This document shows, piece by piece, positions 1 to 9,077 of a DNA stretch of 43,988 bases. The DNA comes from JAFGMR01 sp964632755. Its GTDB lineage: Archaea; Halobacteriota; Methanosarcinia; Methanotrichales; Methanotrichaceae. The notes under the pieces are model-generated. The model saw only the letters and a list, made by a program, of their open reading frames with translations. It was not told the DNA's origin and made no database searches. How positions within the stretch are numbered: position 1 is the first letter of the stretch; every line of letters begins with the position of its first letter. The translations under genes were made by a program, and so were the position numbers. The stretch spans positions 1 through 43,988 of the forward strand of contig CAZWDT010000018.1 in the NCBI GenBank assembly GCA_964632755.1. The letters run 5' to 3'.

Positions 1-228
1 ATCGCAAGCTATAGACGGGTTATAGAAACTCCAACCTATTTCAGAATCACGACCCTCCAGGGCCCATTCGAAATATCCCAACGCCTCTTCGTACTTGTCT
101 TCCAGGAAGGCTTCGTTTCCAAGGTCCAGCCAGTACTCAGTCGTCGATGCATCCTTCGAAGTTTCTTCATCGAAGCTTTGGGTTTCAGATATGGGGATTG
201 GATCCGAGTCTACTTGCTGAGAAAATTG
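1..228 (-). pseudogene. TPR-encoding segment in frame behind the S-layer-like gene stop (partial)
   Basis: Read on the minus strand, the codons after the TAA at 229-231 remain open to the window edge: 76 sense codons in the same frame as the upstream giant gene. The first part is acidic and linker-like. The last part, from about position 96 to 1, reads LGNEAFLEDKYEEALGYFEW, a good match to a tetratricopeptide repeat helix pair. There is no ATG or GTG in frame after the stop, only a TTG inside the TPR helix, so a separate gene starting here is unlikely. Either the large gene once continued into a TPR tail and has acquired a stop, or the stop is a sequencing error or is read through. The segment is cut by the window edge. 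Confidence 0.5.
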
Positions 229-3200
229 TTAAAATGTTGCATTTTCAGTGCCAGAAGCCTTCTTTTCTTTAACTTCCAAACCGTAGACCCAGGCTATTCC
301 CTGACCACCGGTCTCCAAGTTGTGGGACCATGTAGAAGGATCGGAATCGATGATGTTGTATTCACCAGGTGGCAGTTCCAGATTGGGCTGGACAGACCAG
401 TATGTGTTGTGAACGCCGCCCATTCCTTCCAAACCAGTAGCGAACATCACTTTCAGAACATTTTTTTCTTTATCTTGTATCCCGATTGCTCCTGGTGTCT
501 GCCCTTTGCCATAATTCCAGTGGTAGGTACGAATTTCAGTGATCAAGTATGGCCGGTCCAATGTGAACTTGGTGGGGTTGGGAGGATCATTCTCCACAGC
601 ACCAAGTGAATTGCGCTCGAATATCAGGACCGGCTCTCCAGTAGCCTTCGTCTCCTCGATCTCTATGGGTATCTCCGATATCTGCCAAATGCCGTCGACA
701 GTGACTATGTCCTGTTCTGCGCCGCGGAATGCGTTCTTAAAATGAACTGCGATGACGACGGTATCCTCGGTCCTTCCCACGTCACCGACGTAGGTATAGG
801 TTTTGTCCTCGATCGTCGCTCTGGGCGGCACCACCACCGCAGAGTCGAGCCTCTTGCCGTCTTTGTACAGCTCCACGTACAGTTTGTCCCCGTCCAGGCC
901 AATTTCCTCGATGACAAGCTCATAGCCATCCCTCAGCTTCAATGGCGCGCCCGAATTGACTATCGTTTCATCGGAACTCTCGTAGATAACGCGAGATGAC
1001 TGATCCTCGGAGATCTGCCAGATCAGATCTACGGTGGCCAGGTCCTGTTCTGCGGAGCGGAAGGCGTTCTTGAAGTGGACCGAGATCAGCTCCACCCCTT
1101 CGGTGGCGTCCGCGTCAACAGAGTAGGAATAGGCCCCGTCACCAGGTGCGGCGTCTGGCGGTGTTATAACAGCCGAGTCGACCATCGCTCCGTCCTTGAA
1201 GAGTTCGACGTAAACCTTCTCGCCATCCAGATCTATCGCCGCGACGTTCAGCTCGTAGCCCTCCTTTAGCACCAGAGGCTCAAGCGTCGTGATGACGGTC
1301 TCTTCGGAGCTCTCGTGGATCACGGGATATGGCTGATATTCAGACGCCTGCCAGATCGTATCCGCGGTGGCCACATCCAGCATGGGGCCGCGGAAGGCAT
1401 TCTTAAAGTGAACTCTTATTATCTCAGCATCTTCAGCACCGGTCGTATCCACCGAGTAAGTGTAGGTTTCCGAGCCCAATGCTCTGGGTGGCGTTATCAC
1501 GACAGAGTCTACTAGCACCCCATCTTTGTACAGCTCTACGTAAGCCTTCCCTCCATTCAGGTCAACCTCCGCGACGACCAGCTCGTAGCCCTCTTCAAGC
1601 TTGAGCGGGTTATCCGATGTGACTATAGTTTCATCGAAGTTTTCGTAGATCACTCGTGAGGGCTGATCTCCTGATGTCTGAAGGACTCTATCCACCACTA
1701 CTCGATCCTGCTCAGCGCCCCGGAATACATTCTTAACGCGGATCGATATGGTGTCATCTTCATCACCCTCCTTTACCGAGTAGGCGTAATTCTCGCCACC
1801 CTCGGGTGTTGACGTTGTCTTGACTACCTGAGAGTCGACAACCTTGCCGCTCTTCATGAGCTGAGCGTAGACCTTGTTGCCGTCCAGGTCGATCGCCTGA
1901 ATCGCAAGCTCGTAGTCATCTTCAAGCTTCAGAGGCGTGCCTGTGGCAACGATCATCTCTTCATTGCTGTCGCAAATTACACGAGATGGCGAGTCTTCAG
2001 AAACCTGCAAAATCCTGTCCACCGTGGCCATATCTCGCATCGGTCCGCAGAAGGCATTTTTAAAATGGACCGATATTATCTCTACCGTTTTATCGCCCAT
2101 TTTCACTGAATAAGCATATGTCTCATCTTCTGTGCTCCTCTTTGTCTCCTTAGTATAGGTAGTCGGAACGGGGCTTATTATTGCGGAGTCAACGCCCATG
2201 CCATCCTTGCGGAGTTCGACATAGGCCTTGTTGCCGTCAAAATCAATCGCCTGGATAGCGAGCTCGTAGTCTTCTTGTAGCTCCAGAGGCTTGCCAGTAG
2301 TAACGGTCATTTCTTCGTTGCTATTGAAGAGCACGCGGAATAGCTGTTTATCTTCGATCAGGTTCGTCTCTTTCGAGGCGTTGTACAGAAGACCTCCTTC
2401 ATAGGCTGCGAAATACTTCTCGCCCAGGTACTCCGCGGTCCGGAAGCGGCCCCATTCCTCGATCTGAAACGCTTCCAGCTGGGCGAATGTAGTCGAAGCT
2501 CCGGATGTCGGTTGCTCGGTCTCGCTGTCGGCGATTAAATCTGCATAAGGGTCGACCTCTGATGAAAGAAGAACGTCCCGTTTCCATTTTGGGAGGCTCT
2601 CGCCAACCCATAGGATTGCCCGACCATCGTCGCAAATTACTAGCAAGTCCCCTGTCAATGGATTGAAACCCAAGTCCCCCGGCTTGACAAGTCCGGTGAT
2701 CACAGGTATCAGGTTCCCATCGGGGTATACCCTCAGGACACGCCCACCCACGTAGTCGCTGACGTATAGGCCTCGGCTGAAGGGACCCTTCTGGCTAATA
2801 GCAATACCACCACTTGATACTGCCTCGTTGACCTTCGCCACGAGGGCTGCCTGGCCGTCGTCTGTGATCCTATAGATCTCCAGAGCGCTACCAAAAGGCC
2901 ATGATCCGCCCCAACTTAGGCCGTACAGAGTCTCTTCTTCCTCATCGAAGGCGAGATCAACAAGCCCAAGTGGCGCCCCTCCCTGGGTTATAAGAGGCAC
3001 CTCGGCCTGGCCCTCTGCCCTCAGGTGCCAGATGTTATCGGCCTCAAAGTCAGCGAAAAACCACCCCCCATCGGGAGCAGGTATCACATCACCAAGACCC
3101 GGATAACTCCCGGTCAGGTTCCACTTGCGGCTGCTCCCATCAGGCCGGAGCTCATAGAAACCGCTGAAAGCGTTGCCACCTTCAGACCAGTAGTCTAAAG

Positions 3201-6200
3201 CCACCAGGACACCATCATCCAGACCCGCTCCGCTCTTGCGGTTAACCCCAGCCAGGATATCGGCTTTTGCGTATATCCCGGCTAAGCCGCTCCTATCTAT
3301 GGATACGATCGCATTCCATCTTTTGGTCCAGTGCTCGAACCTCTCCTCCCTTTGGTTGGAGAAGATGTAGGCAGTTCCCACCTGATCGAAGAATAGCGTC
3401 CCCAAGGCGAAGGCTGGCCTGAGCATCAGGGCCTCCACGCCCTCGGGAAGGGTTAACTCAGGGGGCAGGTCCATTGGCTGGACGAGGTTGCAGTCGGGGG
3501 GCGTCCAGATATCCCCTGTCATATCGCCGGTGAGGAATTGCTCGAGGGCGAAGTCCACTGAAACGGAGGCGTTGGCAGTGGGGCTCCAATTGTCGTTGGA
3601 CAATCTAATGAAGAGGAAGGCAGGGTCAGAGAATCCGCTCTCAAAGGAGTCGAGACGTTGCCACTGGCACTCTGACCACACGTAAGTGGAGATGTTCCCA
3701 TTCTGTCTTGATACCCTTAGATAGCCTTCGGAGTCTGCGGTGGCCATCCACCTCCACCTGCCCCAACTTCCAGCCAGCCCCAAGTCAGTTCCGTATCGCC
3801 TTGGATAACGATCTGCCAGATAAAGGTGTCCATCTGCCTGGGTCAAGCCGACGTATCCCACGTTCTTCTCGTCGTTGCTAGCAGCTCCGAAAAACAGCAT
3901 GAACCTCTCACCTGGCTGGTAGGTGCCGTTCTCGGCTCTGAACCTGACCACAGCGTCGAAGTCGCCCTCGTAGCTTCGGCCACTATATACGTTCACGCCC
4001 CCGAGTCTCGAGCCGTCCAGCTCCAGGCGGGCAGAAGAGCCGTTCCCGACATCAGCTCGTCCAGCCCATTGAACAACGTCCCACTTTGAGATCTCCAATG
4101 AGCCCCTGGCAGCGGTATCGAGGCTCAGGTCCCGGAGGGTGGTCACAGCAGGCTCGTTGACCATGGCGTCATAGGCCATGCGCTTAAAGATCCAACCCAC
4201 CCAGAGCGTGTCTGGGGCACCTATCATCTCCCTCGTCGAAAGGTTCCATCTGATGCCGTCCAGGCTCCAGTAGGTCTTCCAGAGATCACCCCTTCTTGTG
4301 AGCCTAACCTTCACAGGCCCATCTGGGGCATCGGGGCCATCCATGAATTTCGTATTCAACGACGAGAGCTTGTTCAGCCCGTCCATTTTCACCCAGCCCC
4401 CACCGAGGATCCTGTAGTGCTCCCCCAGTCCGTCGAGCTTCATCTGGCCCGCGAGTAAGCCCAGGTAAGAGGCGGGGGAGTAGACGACGAACTCAGTGGC
4501 CGCGACGTGGGTGGCGTTGCTCTGAAGAAGGATCTCCCCTTCAAGATCGAAATCGCCAGTGACCTTGTGGAGAAGACGAGGAGCGTCGGAGCGCTGCCCT
4601 GCAGTTGACCCAGGATGGCCCCAAAGATCGTTTCCGTCAGGAACTGTAACGATCAACGTACCTGGCTCAGATACGTTGAAAGACGCGTCCTCGCCAGGGT
4701 CCTGCCATATCCATCCGGGAGATAGAGTGCCGTTGAACTCGGGGAAGTAAAACCCATAAGGCTGGCCCGTGTAATCGTTGAGAGGAAGGTCTCTGAGAGG
4801 TATGCCGCCGACAAGGCCTCCGTCATCAGTGCTGAGGTTATAGGGGCTGACGGCGCCCGTCTGGAGATCAAACTGCTGGCCCGATTGTAGCTTCACATCA
4901 GAAGCGGTCGAGTTGGAGACGACTACAGAGCCATCTATGACCACAATCCTGCCCGCGTCGCCCCTCTTCTCGCAGATTAACTCGGTACCCTCTGGGGTCA
5001 CAGTGTAGCTGCCCATCTTTATATTCAGCCCCGAAGGATCGGAATGCCTGATGTTGCTGTACCTGATTATCCCCTCGCCGAGCGTGATCGATGCGCCAGA
5101 TCTGGAGCAAGGCCCGATGACAGGCTCTTTTGGCCTTTTTAAATCCCTATCACTGGTACCCCTGACTATGGGGGCGCGGTAGAGCTCGAGGGTCTTTTCT
5201 TGGATCACCAGCTCTGCCATCTTCGTTTCCAGGTCGCTCACATTTCCGAAGGCTTGAGCCTTCCTTTCCCAGACGTAACTGTCGAATTTCATCCAAGCAA
5301 CGTCATCCTGGCAATTGAGCTTCACGGCCTCGGGCACGTTAGGCTTGTCTGAGAGCCCATACATATTGGCTAGGGCGATTACAGTCTCGTCTTCTTTATT
5401 CTTTATGTCTCTTGCCAAATCTTCCTTTTCCTTGTTGATCTCGGAAGCGAGCTTGGACCGCTCTCGGCTCAGCATGCTCAGGTTTGTGTCCAGATCATCT
5501 TCAGTCCAGCCCTTGCTTTTGCGGAAAGCGTCCAGACCTACCTTAGCCTGATTGCTTGCGGTCCAGGCCTTAAGCTCCCTGCTCAAGACTTCCCACTGGT
5601 CATTCCAGTCATCCACCAAGGCAATGGTAGCCGCTATCTGGCCATATACTGGAATTCCTTCATAGGCCAATTTGAGGAGGTCCCACTCGTCCTTGCCAAA
5701 GAGCGTCCAAGCGGTCTCAACCGTCTTCTCCCCAGTCCATTCACCCTCGTGGCTATCGAAGAATAGTTTCAGCTCAACGGCCGCCTCACAGGGATCAGCC
5801 TCATTCTCGATAATTCCTTGTGCCTCGAATAATGTACCCTCCCGGAAATTGTTTGTAAACCCAGAAGGGTCCTCCCAGTATTGCTTGGGCATAGGCAAGC
5901 CCTGATCATACAGATCGTTGAGCTTTGCAGCGACCTTGCCTACAGGACTATCCAGACTCAGGGTATCCTCAGCAAGATCGACCTCGTTATTGTTCAACGT
6001 CACTTCGCTGTTGGGTCCCACCCAGAGCTTTCCGCCGCTGGAGCTGAGGAGAAGGGTCGCCTCACCACTCCCGCTGGTCTCGAGGAGATCGTCTGGCTTG
6101 AGGAGCGTCCCGGCCCGAGCAGGCCCCTCACTATTAAAGGAGACTACGTCCACATTGGCCGAGTACCCCTGGCCGAAACATCCCTTCGTGAGGGGACCAA

Positions 6201-6729
6201 ATCCCACAGGCGCGGATATGACCACCTTGATCCTTCCAGGACTGGACCACTCAGCGCTTCCCTTGAGGTCGTTATCGTCAGCCTGGCCACCTAGTCTGAG
6301 GATGACGTCTTCAGTGCCGTAACCTCTGCCATACCTGGGGGCGAAGCAGATGGCCATGCCAGTGTTGTGGTTGCAAAGGCTCCACTTGGCAGGTACTGGG
6401 GGGTTTCCAATGATGCTAGCGTTGAGCCTCCCTCCCGCCTCCACCTCGAAAGGCCCGAATTCATGGGGCGGATCGCAGGGCACGTCGACACCGGTTTCCT
6501 GGAATGAGCCTCCGGTGCTCATGAGGTTGCCAGGGGCTTCAAGAGTGCTTGTCCTGTTGACCGTGGCGTCCTTAGTGTTCTTGATGATGGCAAGTCCATC
6601 GCATATATCCTCCTCAGCCTGTGCTTGGCAAGACAAGAAAACAAATACCAATAAGGATACAATCAATAGCTTCAAGGTAAACCTCACTGAAGTCCCCATC
6701 ACGTGGTTATCCGTTCCCCGCTTACTCAT
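229..6729 (-). CDS. Giant secreted multidomain protein with S-layer-type repeats
   Basis: An open frame of 2171 codons begins at 6744, but ATG 6729 (MSKRGTDN) is the likelier start because GGAGG lies at 6738-6742, a few bases upstream of it. Residue numbers here count from 6744. A signal peptide (LLIVSLLVFVFLSCQAQA) ends near residue 43. Visible parts in order are a FecR-like segment at about 205-260 (LLETSGSGEATLLLSSSGGK), a charged helical stretch at about 380-480, a second FecR-like segment at about 575-635, two concanavalin/DUF1349-like regions at about 660-1060, a beta-propeller-like region at about 1090-1400, five S-layer-type repeats at about 1467-2025, and a C-terminal beta domain (YLITEIRTYHWNYGKGQTPG). 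The S-layer repeats resemble the Methanosarcinales S-layer family (PF07752). The protein is probably displayed outside the cell as an envelope or adhesion protein; the function itself is not known. Confidence 0.85.
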   Translation of the reverse strand: MSKRGTDNHVMGTSVRFTLKLLIVSLLVFVFLSCQAQAEEDICDGLAIIKNTKDATVNRTSTLEAPGNLMSTGGSFQETGVDVPCDPPHEFGPFEVEAGGRLNASIIGNPPVPAKWSLCNHNTGMAICFAPRYGRGYGTEDVILRLGGQADDNDLKGSAEWSSPGRIKVVISAPVGFGPLTKGCFGQGYSANVDVVSFNSEGPARAGTLLKPDDLLETSGSGEATLLLSSSGGKLWVGPNSEVTLNNNEVDLAEDTLSLDSPVGKVAAKLNDLYDQGLPMPKQYWEDPSGFTNNFREGTLFEAQGIIENEADPCEAAVELKLFFDSHEGEWTGEKTVETAWTLFGKDEWDLLKLAYEGIPVYGQIAATIALVDDWNDQWEVLSRELKAWTASNQAKVGLDAFRKSKGWTEDDLDTNLSMLSRERSKLASEINKEKEDLARDIKNKEDETVIALANMYGLSDKPNVPEAVKLNCQDDVAWMKFDSYVWERKAQAFGNVSDLETKMAELVIQEKTLELYRAPIVRGTSDRDLKRPKEPVIGPCSRSGASITLGEGIIRYSNIRHSDPSGLNIKMGSYTVTPEGTELICEKRGDAGRIVVIDGSVVVSNSTASDVKLQSGQQFDLQTGAVSPYNLSTDDGGLVGGIPLRDLPLNDYTGQPYGFYFPEFNGTLSPGWIWQDPGEDASFNVSEPGTLIVTVPDGNDLWGHPGSTAGQRSDAPRLLHKVTGDFDLEGEILLQSNATHVAATEFVVYSPASYLGLLAGQMKLDGLGEHYRILGGGWVKMDGLNKLSSLNTKFMDGPDAPDGPVKVRLTRRGDLWKTYWSLDGIRWNLSTREMIGAPDTLWVGWIFKRMAYDAMVNEPAVTTLRDLSLDTAARGSLEISKWDVVQWAGRADVGNGSSARLELDGSRLGGVNVYSGRSYEGDFDAVVRFRAENGTYQPGERFMLFFGAASNDEKNVGYVGLTQADGHLYLADRYPRRYGTDLGLAGSWGRWRWMATADSEGYLRVSRQNGNISTYVWSECQWQRLDSFESGFSDPAFLFIRLSNDNWSPTANASVSVDFALEQFLTGDMTGDIWTPPDCNLVQPMDLPPELTLPEGVEALMLRPAFALGTLFFDQVGTAYIFSNQREERFEHWTKRWNAIVSIDRSGLAGIYAKADILAGVNRKSGAGLDDGVLVALDYWSEGGNAFSGFYELRPDGSSRKWNLTGSYPGLGDVIPAPDGGWFFADFEADNIWHLRAEGQAEVPLITQGGAPLGLVDLAFDEEEETLYGLSWGGSWPFGSALEIYRITDDGQAALVAKVNEAVSSGGIAISQKGPFSRGLYVSDYVGGRVLRVYPDGNLIPVITGLVKPGDLGFNPLTGDLLVICDDGRAILWVGESLPKWKRDVLLSSEVDPYADLIADSETEQPTSGASTTFAQLEAFQIEEWGRFRTAEYLGEKYFAAYEGGLLYNASKETNLIEDKQLFRVLFNSNEEMTVTTGKPLELQEDYELAIQAIDFDGNKAYVELRKDGMGVDSAIISPVPTTYTKETKRSTEDETYAYSVKMGDKTVEIISVHFKNAFCGPMRDMATVDRILQVSEDSPSRVICDSNEEMIVATGTPLKLEDDYELAIQAIDLDGNKVYAQLMKSGKVVDSQVVKTTSTPEGGENYAYSVKEGDEDDTISIRVKNVFRGAEQDRVVVDRVLQTSGDQPSRVIYENFDETIVTSDNPLKLEEGYELVVAEVDLNGGKAYVELYKDGVLVDSVVITPPRALGSETYTYSVDTTGAEDAEIIRVHFKNAFRGPMLDVATADTIWQASEYQPYPVIHESSEETVITTLEPLVLKEGYELNVAAIDLDGEKVYVELFKDGAMVDSAVITPPDAAPGDGAYSYSVDADATEGVELISVHFKNAFRSAEQDLATVDLIWQISEDQSSRVIYESSDETIVNSGAPLKLRDGYELVIEEIGLDGDKLYVELYKDGKRLDSAVVVPPRATIEDKTYTYVGDVGRTEDTVVIAVHFKNAFRGAEQDIVTVDGIWQISEIPIEIEETKATGEPVLIFERNSLGAVENDPPNPTKFTLDRPYLITEIRTYHWNYGKGQTPGAIGIQDKEKNVLKVMFATGLEGMGGVHNTYWSVQPNLELPPGEYNIIDSDPSTWSHNLETGGQGIAWVYGLEVKEKKASGTENATF
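670..2345 (-). repeat. Five tandem S-layer-type domain repeats within the giant gene
   Basis: Each unit is about 110-115 codons (roughly 330-345 bp). Units begin with versions of SRVIYESSDETIV, continue with GYELVI..IDLDG.K.YVELYKDG, and end with VHFKNAFRGAEQDLATVDGI. They start near 2345, 1990, 1650, 1320 and 985. Copies diverge in the linker, for example a longer THR/LYS-rich loop in the first, but keep the HFKNAF (NVFRGAE in one) and GYEL/DYEL motifs. The segment just before copy 1 (EYLGEKYFAAY) is also typical of this domain family, so the array looks like one S-layer domain with its second half amplified. Confidence 0.8.
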
Positions 6730-6829
6730 TATTATCGCCTCCATATACTTTCAGGCTTTCAGAAGTCGACAGCGTGCCGAAATTGCTGTAATTTCCCAAG
6801 CCCTGTATCATGATCCATTCACTCCTCGT

Positions 6830-6840
6830 CTATATATATA
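6830..6840 (-). promoter_or_regulatory. TATA box for the giant surface-protein gene
   Basis: A run of alternating T and A (TATATATATA) lies about 100 bp upstream of the favoured start at 6729. With archaeal spacing of about 25 bp, transcription would begin near 6806 and leave a 5' leader of some 75 nt that includes the GGAGG ribosome binding site. Confidence 0.55.
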
Positions 6841-7214
6841 GGAGGGCTTCGATTTACCCCACATTCCGGATTAAGGCTCAATGGATTTAACAATTTTCTT
6901 GCTATCGATTTGAGTTGATTGATAAATATCACTAGAACGTTTCTATATTTTAAAATTTTAAAGATTTATCAATATGATGAAAATTAAAAGCACTGGGATT
7001 ACTGTTTTGGGCCAGGAATCTTTACAAACTGCCAAGAGCGTGCAAATATAAAAACTTATAGATTATAGTACTTTGTATGTAATTCTATAAATCGCCATCA
7101 GTAAAATTATTCGACTTTTTGCCCCTTACTGCGGAATGTGGGATACAGCGGCGTTTGCAGTTGAAAGCATCAGGCGATGGTGGAATTCTATGCGCCAAAT
7201 AGTATATTCCTGCC
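6841..7214. other. AT-rich spacer without recognisable genes
   Basis: This stretch between the surface-protein promoter and the GC-rich repeat is strongly A+T rich, especially 6880-7110, with several A/T homopolymer runs. I see no convincing coding frame, RNA gene or repeat. It contrasts sharply with the very GC-rich block that follows at 7215. Confidence 0.6.
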
Positions 7215-7474
7215 GGCCCAGGGCGCGCGGCCTTGAGGGATCCCCATCACCCCCGCAGAGCCGCTGCCTCCGCTCCCGGAGATCCCGCCGGGCTCCCTCG
7301 TGGTCGTGGAGGGCCGGGCCCCCGCGGCGCTGCACCTCCTCCACGGCTCGCCCGCGGCGGCGATTCGCTTATCTGCAATCCTCGGCCCGGGGTCGTCGCA
7401 AGCCACAGTCCCGCCATCGCCGCCGGCCAGGTGATCGAGATGAAGCTGACGGCCCAGGGCGCGCGGCCTTGAGG
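7215..7474 (+). repeat. GC-rich dispersed repeat, copy 1, bounded by 24-bp direct repeats
   Basis: The block begins and ends with the same 24 bp (core GCGCGCGGCCTTGAGG) at 7215-7238 and 7451-7474. The interior resembles copies at about 8218-8410 and 9390-9575. Shared pieces are a GGCGGCGATTCG motif, a TCGCAAGCCA motif and a GATCGAGATGA motif. Conceptual reading gives fragments such as VVASHSPAIAAGQVIEM, comparable to AVASQGPAIAPGEMIEM in copy 2, but frame changes between motifs mean no copy is an intact gene. It is probably the decayed remnant of a coding sequence; the parent gene is not recognised. Confidence 0.6.
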
Positions 7475-7543
7475 AGAGCCCCCCGCAGGGCCACAACCGG
7501 CGATCCCCCGCCGCCTACCGGCCGAAGGCGAGCCGTCAACAAG

Positions 7544-7552
7544 ACTATATAC
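7544..7552 (+). promoter_or_regulatory. TATA box for vapBC, leaderless spacing
   Basis: ACTATATAC is centred about 26 bp upstream of the vapB ATG at 7574, which is the spacing expected when an archaeal transcript begins at the start codon itself. No Shine-Dalgarno-like sequence precedes this ATG, which fits leaderless initiation. Confidence 0.5.
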
Positions 7553-7573
7553 GTAAGAAGTATACAGTTTCTC

Positions 7574-7801
7574 ATGCCAACTGCTGTTTACAGCATTCGT
7601 CTGGATAGCGATATCCGCCGGATGATGAAGGAGATGAGCGAAGTCAACTGGCAGGCCGATATCAGGATGATGGTGGAGACGATGGTCCGGGAACGAAATA
7701 AGATGAAGCTGCTTGCTCGTGCGGAAGCGCGATGGAAGGAGCAGGTCCCAAATGAGAAAGGCGCCTCGGCTATGATCAGGGAGGACAGGAATGCGAGATA
7801 G
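7574..7801 (+). CDS. vapB: VapB-type antitoxin
   Basis: A 75-residue protein starting MPTAVYSIRLDSDIRRMMKE. The N-terminal strand followed by two helices is the ribbon-helix-helix arrangement of small archaeal antitoxins, and the C-terminal half is charged and helical (KMKLLARAEARWKEQ), suited to wrapping its toxin. The frame is open further upstream, to 7136, but that part runs through the GC-rich repeat and has repeat-like composition. ATG 7574 also sits 26 bp from a TATA box, so it is taken as the start. The gene overlaps vapC by 11 bp, the usual translational coupling. It presumably neutralises VapC and represses its own promoter; the assignment rests on fold-like features and on the neighbour. 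Confidence 0.75.
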   Translation: MPTAVYSIRLDSDIRRMMKEMSEVNWQADIRMMVETMVRERNKMKLLARAEARWKEQVPNEKGASAMIREDRNAR

Positions 7802-8204
7802 GGCAGTCCTCGACTCAAGCGTGATTGCCGCCTTGTTCTTCAGGGAGGAGGCATCATCCCGGGTTAGAAAGAGCGTGGCCGAACTCGATCCCATCACGCT
7901 GGATCTGGCGTTCTCCGAGGTCGGAAACGTTGCATGGAAGCAGGTCGTCTTCTTTAAAGAGAAGAAGGAGCTCGCCATGGAAGCCCTCAGGGACAGCTTT
8001 GAGTTCATCGCCGGCTCATGCCTTCTCCTCAGATCATCCGATCTTCTCTTCGAGGCCTTTCTGATTGCAGTCGAGGACAGGATACCCCTTTACGATTCTC
8101 TATTCTTGGCAGCAGCTGAGAGAGAGGGGGTGCCTCTCTTGACGCTCGATAGAAGGCTGCATGATTCGGCAATGAGATCAGGAAGGGATGTTCGCATCGT
8201 CTGA
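7791..8204 (+). CDS. vapC: VapC PIN-domain ribonuclease toxin
   Basis: A 137-residue PIN-domain protein of normal family length. The acidic metal-binding residues expected of a PIN nuclease are visible: D8 (VLDSSVIAALFF), E43 (FSEVGNVAWK), D102 (PLYDSLFLAAA) and D120 (LLTLDRRLHD). The family cuts specific tRNAs or rRNA using Mg2+ when freed from VapB. The start overlaps the vapB stop, giving a two-gene operon. Its last 50 bp are duplicated in decayed form at 9340-9389, each time followed by a copy of the GC-rich repeat. All catalytic residues are present, so the module is probably functional. Confidence 0.88.
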   Translation: MRDRAVLDSSVIAALFFREEASSRVRKSVAELDPITLDLAFSEVGNVAWKQVVFFKEKKELAMEALRDSFEFIAGSCLLLRSSDLLFEAFLIAVEDRIPLYDSLFLAAAEREGVPLLTLDRRLHDSAMRSGRDVRIV

Positions 8205-8410
8205 TATCAGGGCTCAGTGCCGGCCCCGGAGGCCCCCCGCGGCCGGGCCGCCAGCGCTTCCGCAGCCCCCGGCGGCGATTCGCCTATCTTCGATCCTGCG
8301 GCTGGCAGTCGCAAGCCAGGGCCCTGCCATCGCCCCGGGCGAGATGATCGAGATGACGCTGCCGGCCGGGAGGGGGAATCGCCGCCTGCTCGTCAATGGG
8401 ACATCATGGC
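8205..8410 (+). repeat. GC-rich dispersed repeat, copy 2
   Basis: It begins directly after the vapC stop. Matches to copy 1 include GGCGGCGATTCGC, TCGCAAGCCA and ATCGAGATGA, in the same order. One frame reads AVASQGPAIAPGEMIEMTLP, the longest readable fragment of the putative parent gene. There is no start codon with a ribosome binding site and no continuation into a known domain. The remaining sequence up to hicA (8411-8561) holds no gene that I recognise. Confidence 0.55.
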
Positions 8411-8561
8411 GTTGCATCCGCTAGAGGCGCCAGTGGCTGCAGCCTCGCAGAAATTTAATCGGAAAAGCGATCCATGAGAGAGGGATGAGAGCCGATTCCG
8501 ACAGATATCTATTTTATGGATGCATTGATGAAGTAAGGCCGTACCAGGAAAGGAAAACGAT

Positions 8562-8804
8562 ATGGATAGACGAGATCGGCTCGATGAGTTGAAGGCAAAC
8601 CCAAAGAAGATCCGGTTCAAAAGGTTGTGCCAAATAGCAGAGGATTTCGGCTTCGAGACTCGAAAAGGTGCAGGGAGCCATCGCGTTTATTTTCAAGAGG
8701 GTGTACGGGAGATTTGGACCTTCCAAAACGTTGGCGGATGGGCAAAAGCATATCAAGTAAGGCAGTTTATAAAAATCAAACGGCGCGCGGCCACCCCGCC
8801 CTAA
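8562..8804 (+). CDS. hicA: HicA-family mRNA interferase, C terminus altered by insertion
   Basis: An 80-residue HicA-like toxin. The family hallmarks are the GxGSH segment with the catalytic His (KGAGSHRVYF) and the terminal motif AKAYQVRQFI. HicA folds like a double-stranded RNA-binding domain and cleaves mRNA. The last seven residues (RRAATPP) come from an inserted element. The probable native tail is found beyond the insertion at about 9040-9078 and reads IIEKYKLQED followed by TGA, which would have overlapped the hicB ATG as TGATG. The catalytic core is intact, so activity may persist. The start follows AGGAAAGG. Partner: hicB at 9078. Confidence 0.8.
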   Translation: MDRRDRLDELKANPKKIRFKRLCQIAEDFGFETRKGAGSHRVYFQEGVREIWTFQNVGGWAKAYQVRQFIKIKRRAATPP

Positions 8805-9046
8805 AGGACGGGGTATGCTTCGGGCCGCGCGCTCGGTTTTCCGGAATTCAGAAATCATCGAGTCGTCGTTGTCCTGAATCGTTTGGTTTGCGCAATTAAT
8901 GCTTTGCTTTCGGTTTCCAGTGAGATTGGTTCATTGTAAAAGAGACAGCGGTTGATCGAGTTATGTTAACGCAAAAAAGGCGAGGGTTCACTTCATCCCC
9001 GACCTAAAGGTCGGGGTATTCGTGACCCTCCGCGCTCCCAATGTAA
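8777..9046 (+). mobile_element. Non-autonomous IS200/IS605-like element inserted in hicA
   Basis: About 270 bp with a hairpin near each end. The left hairpin is 8784-8831: outer arms CGCGCGGCC/GGCCGCGCG, inner stem CCCCGCCC-TAAA-GGACGGGG with one mismatch. The right hairpin is 8982-9030: outer GAGGGTTCAC/GTGACCCTC, inner perfect CCCCGACC-TAAA-GGTCGGGG. Subterminal hairpins of the form CCCCG..TAAA..CGGGG are typical of IS200/IS605 ends and TnpB-associated elements. The 150-bp interior has no transposase or other gene. No target duplication is apparent, as expected for this family. The exact ends are estimated from where hicA coding is lost and regained. Confidence 0.65.
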
Positions 9047-9077
9047 TAATTGAAAAATACAAGCTTCAGGAGGATTG

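Noticed and set aside
5881..6841. Several open frames on the plus strand opposite the giant surface-protein gene
   Set aside because: They are antisense to a clearly coding frame, have no ribosome sites or domains, and reflect its high GC and few stops.
7136..7573. In-frame upstream extension of vapB through the GC-rich repeat
   Set aside because: The extension is Arg/Pro-rich repeat translation. TATA spacing and protein similarity point to ATG 7574.
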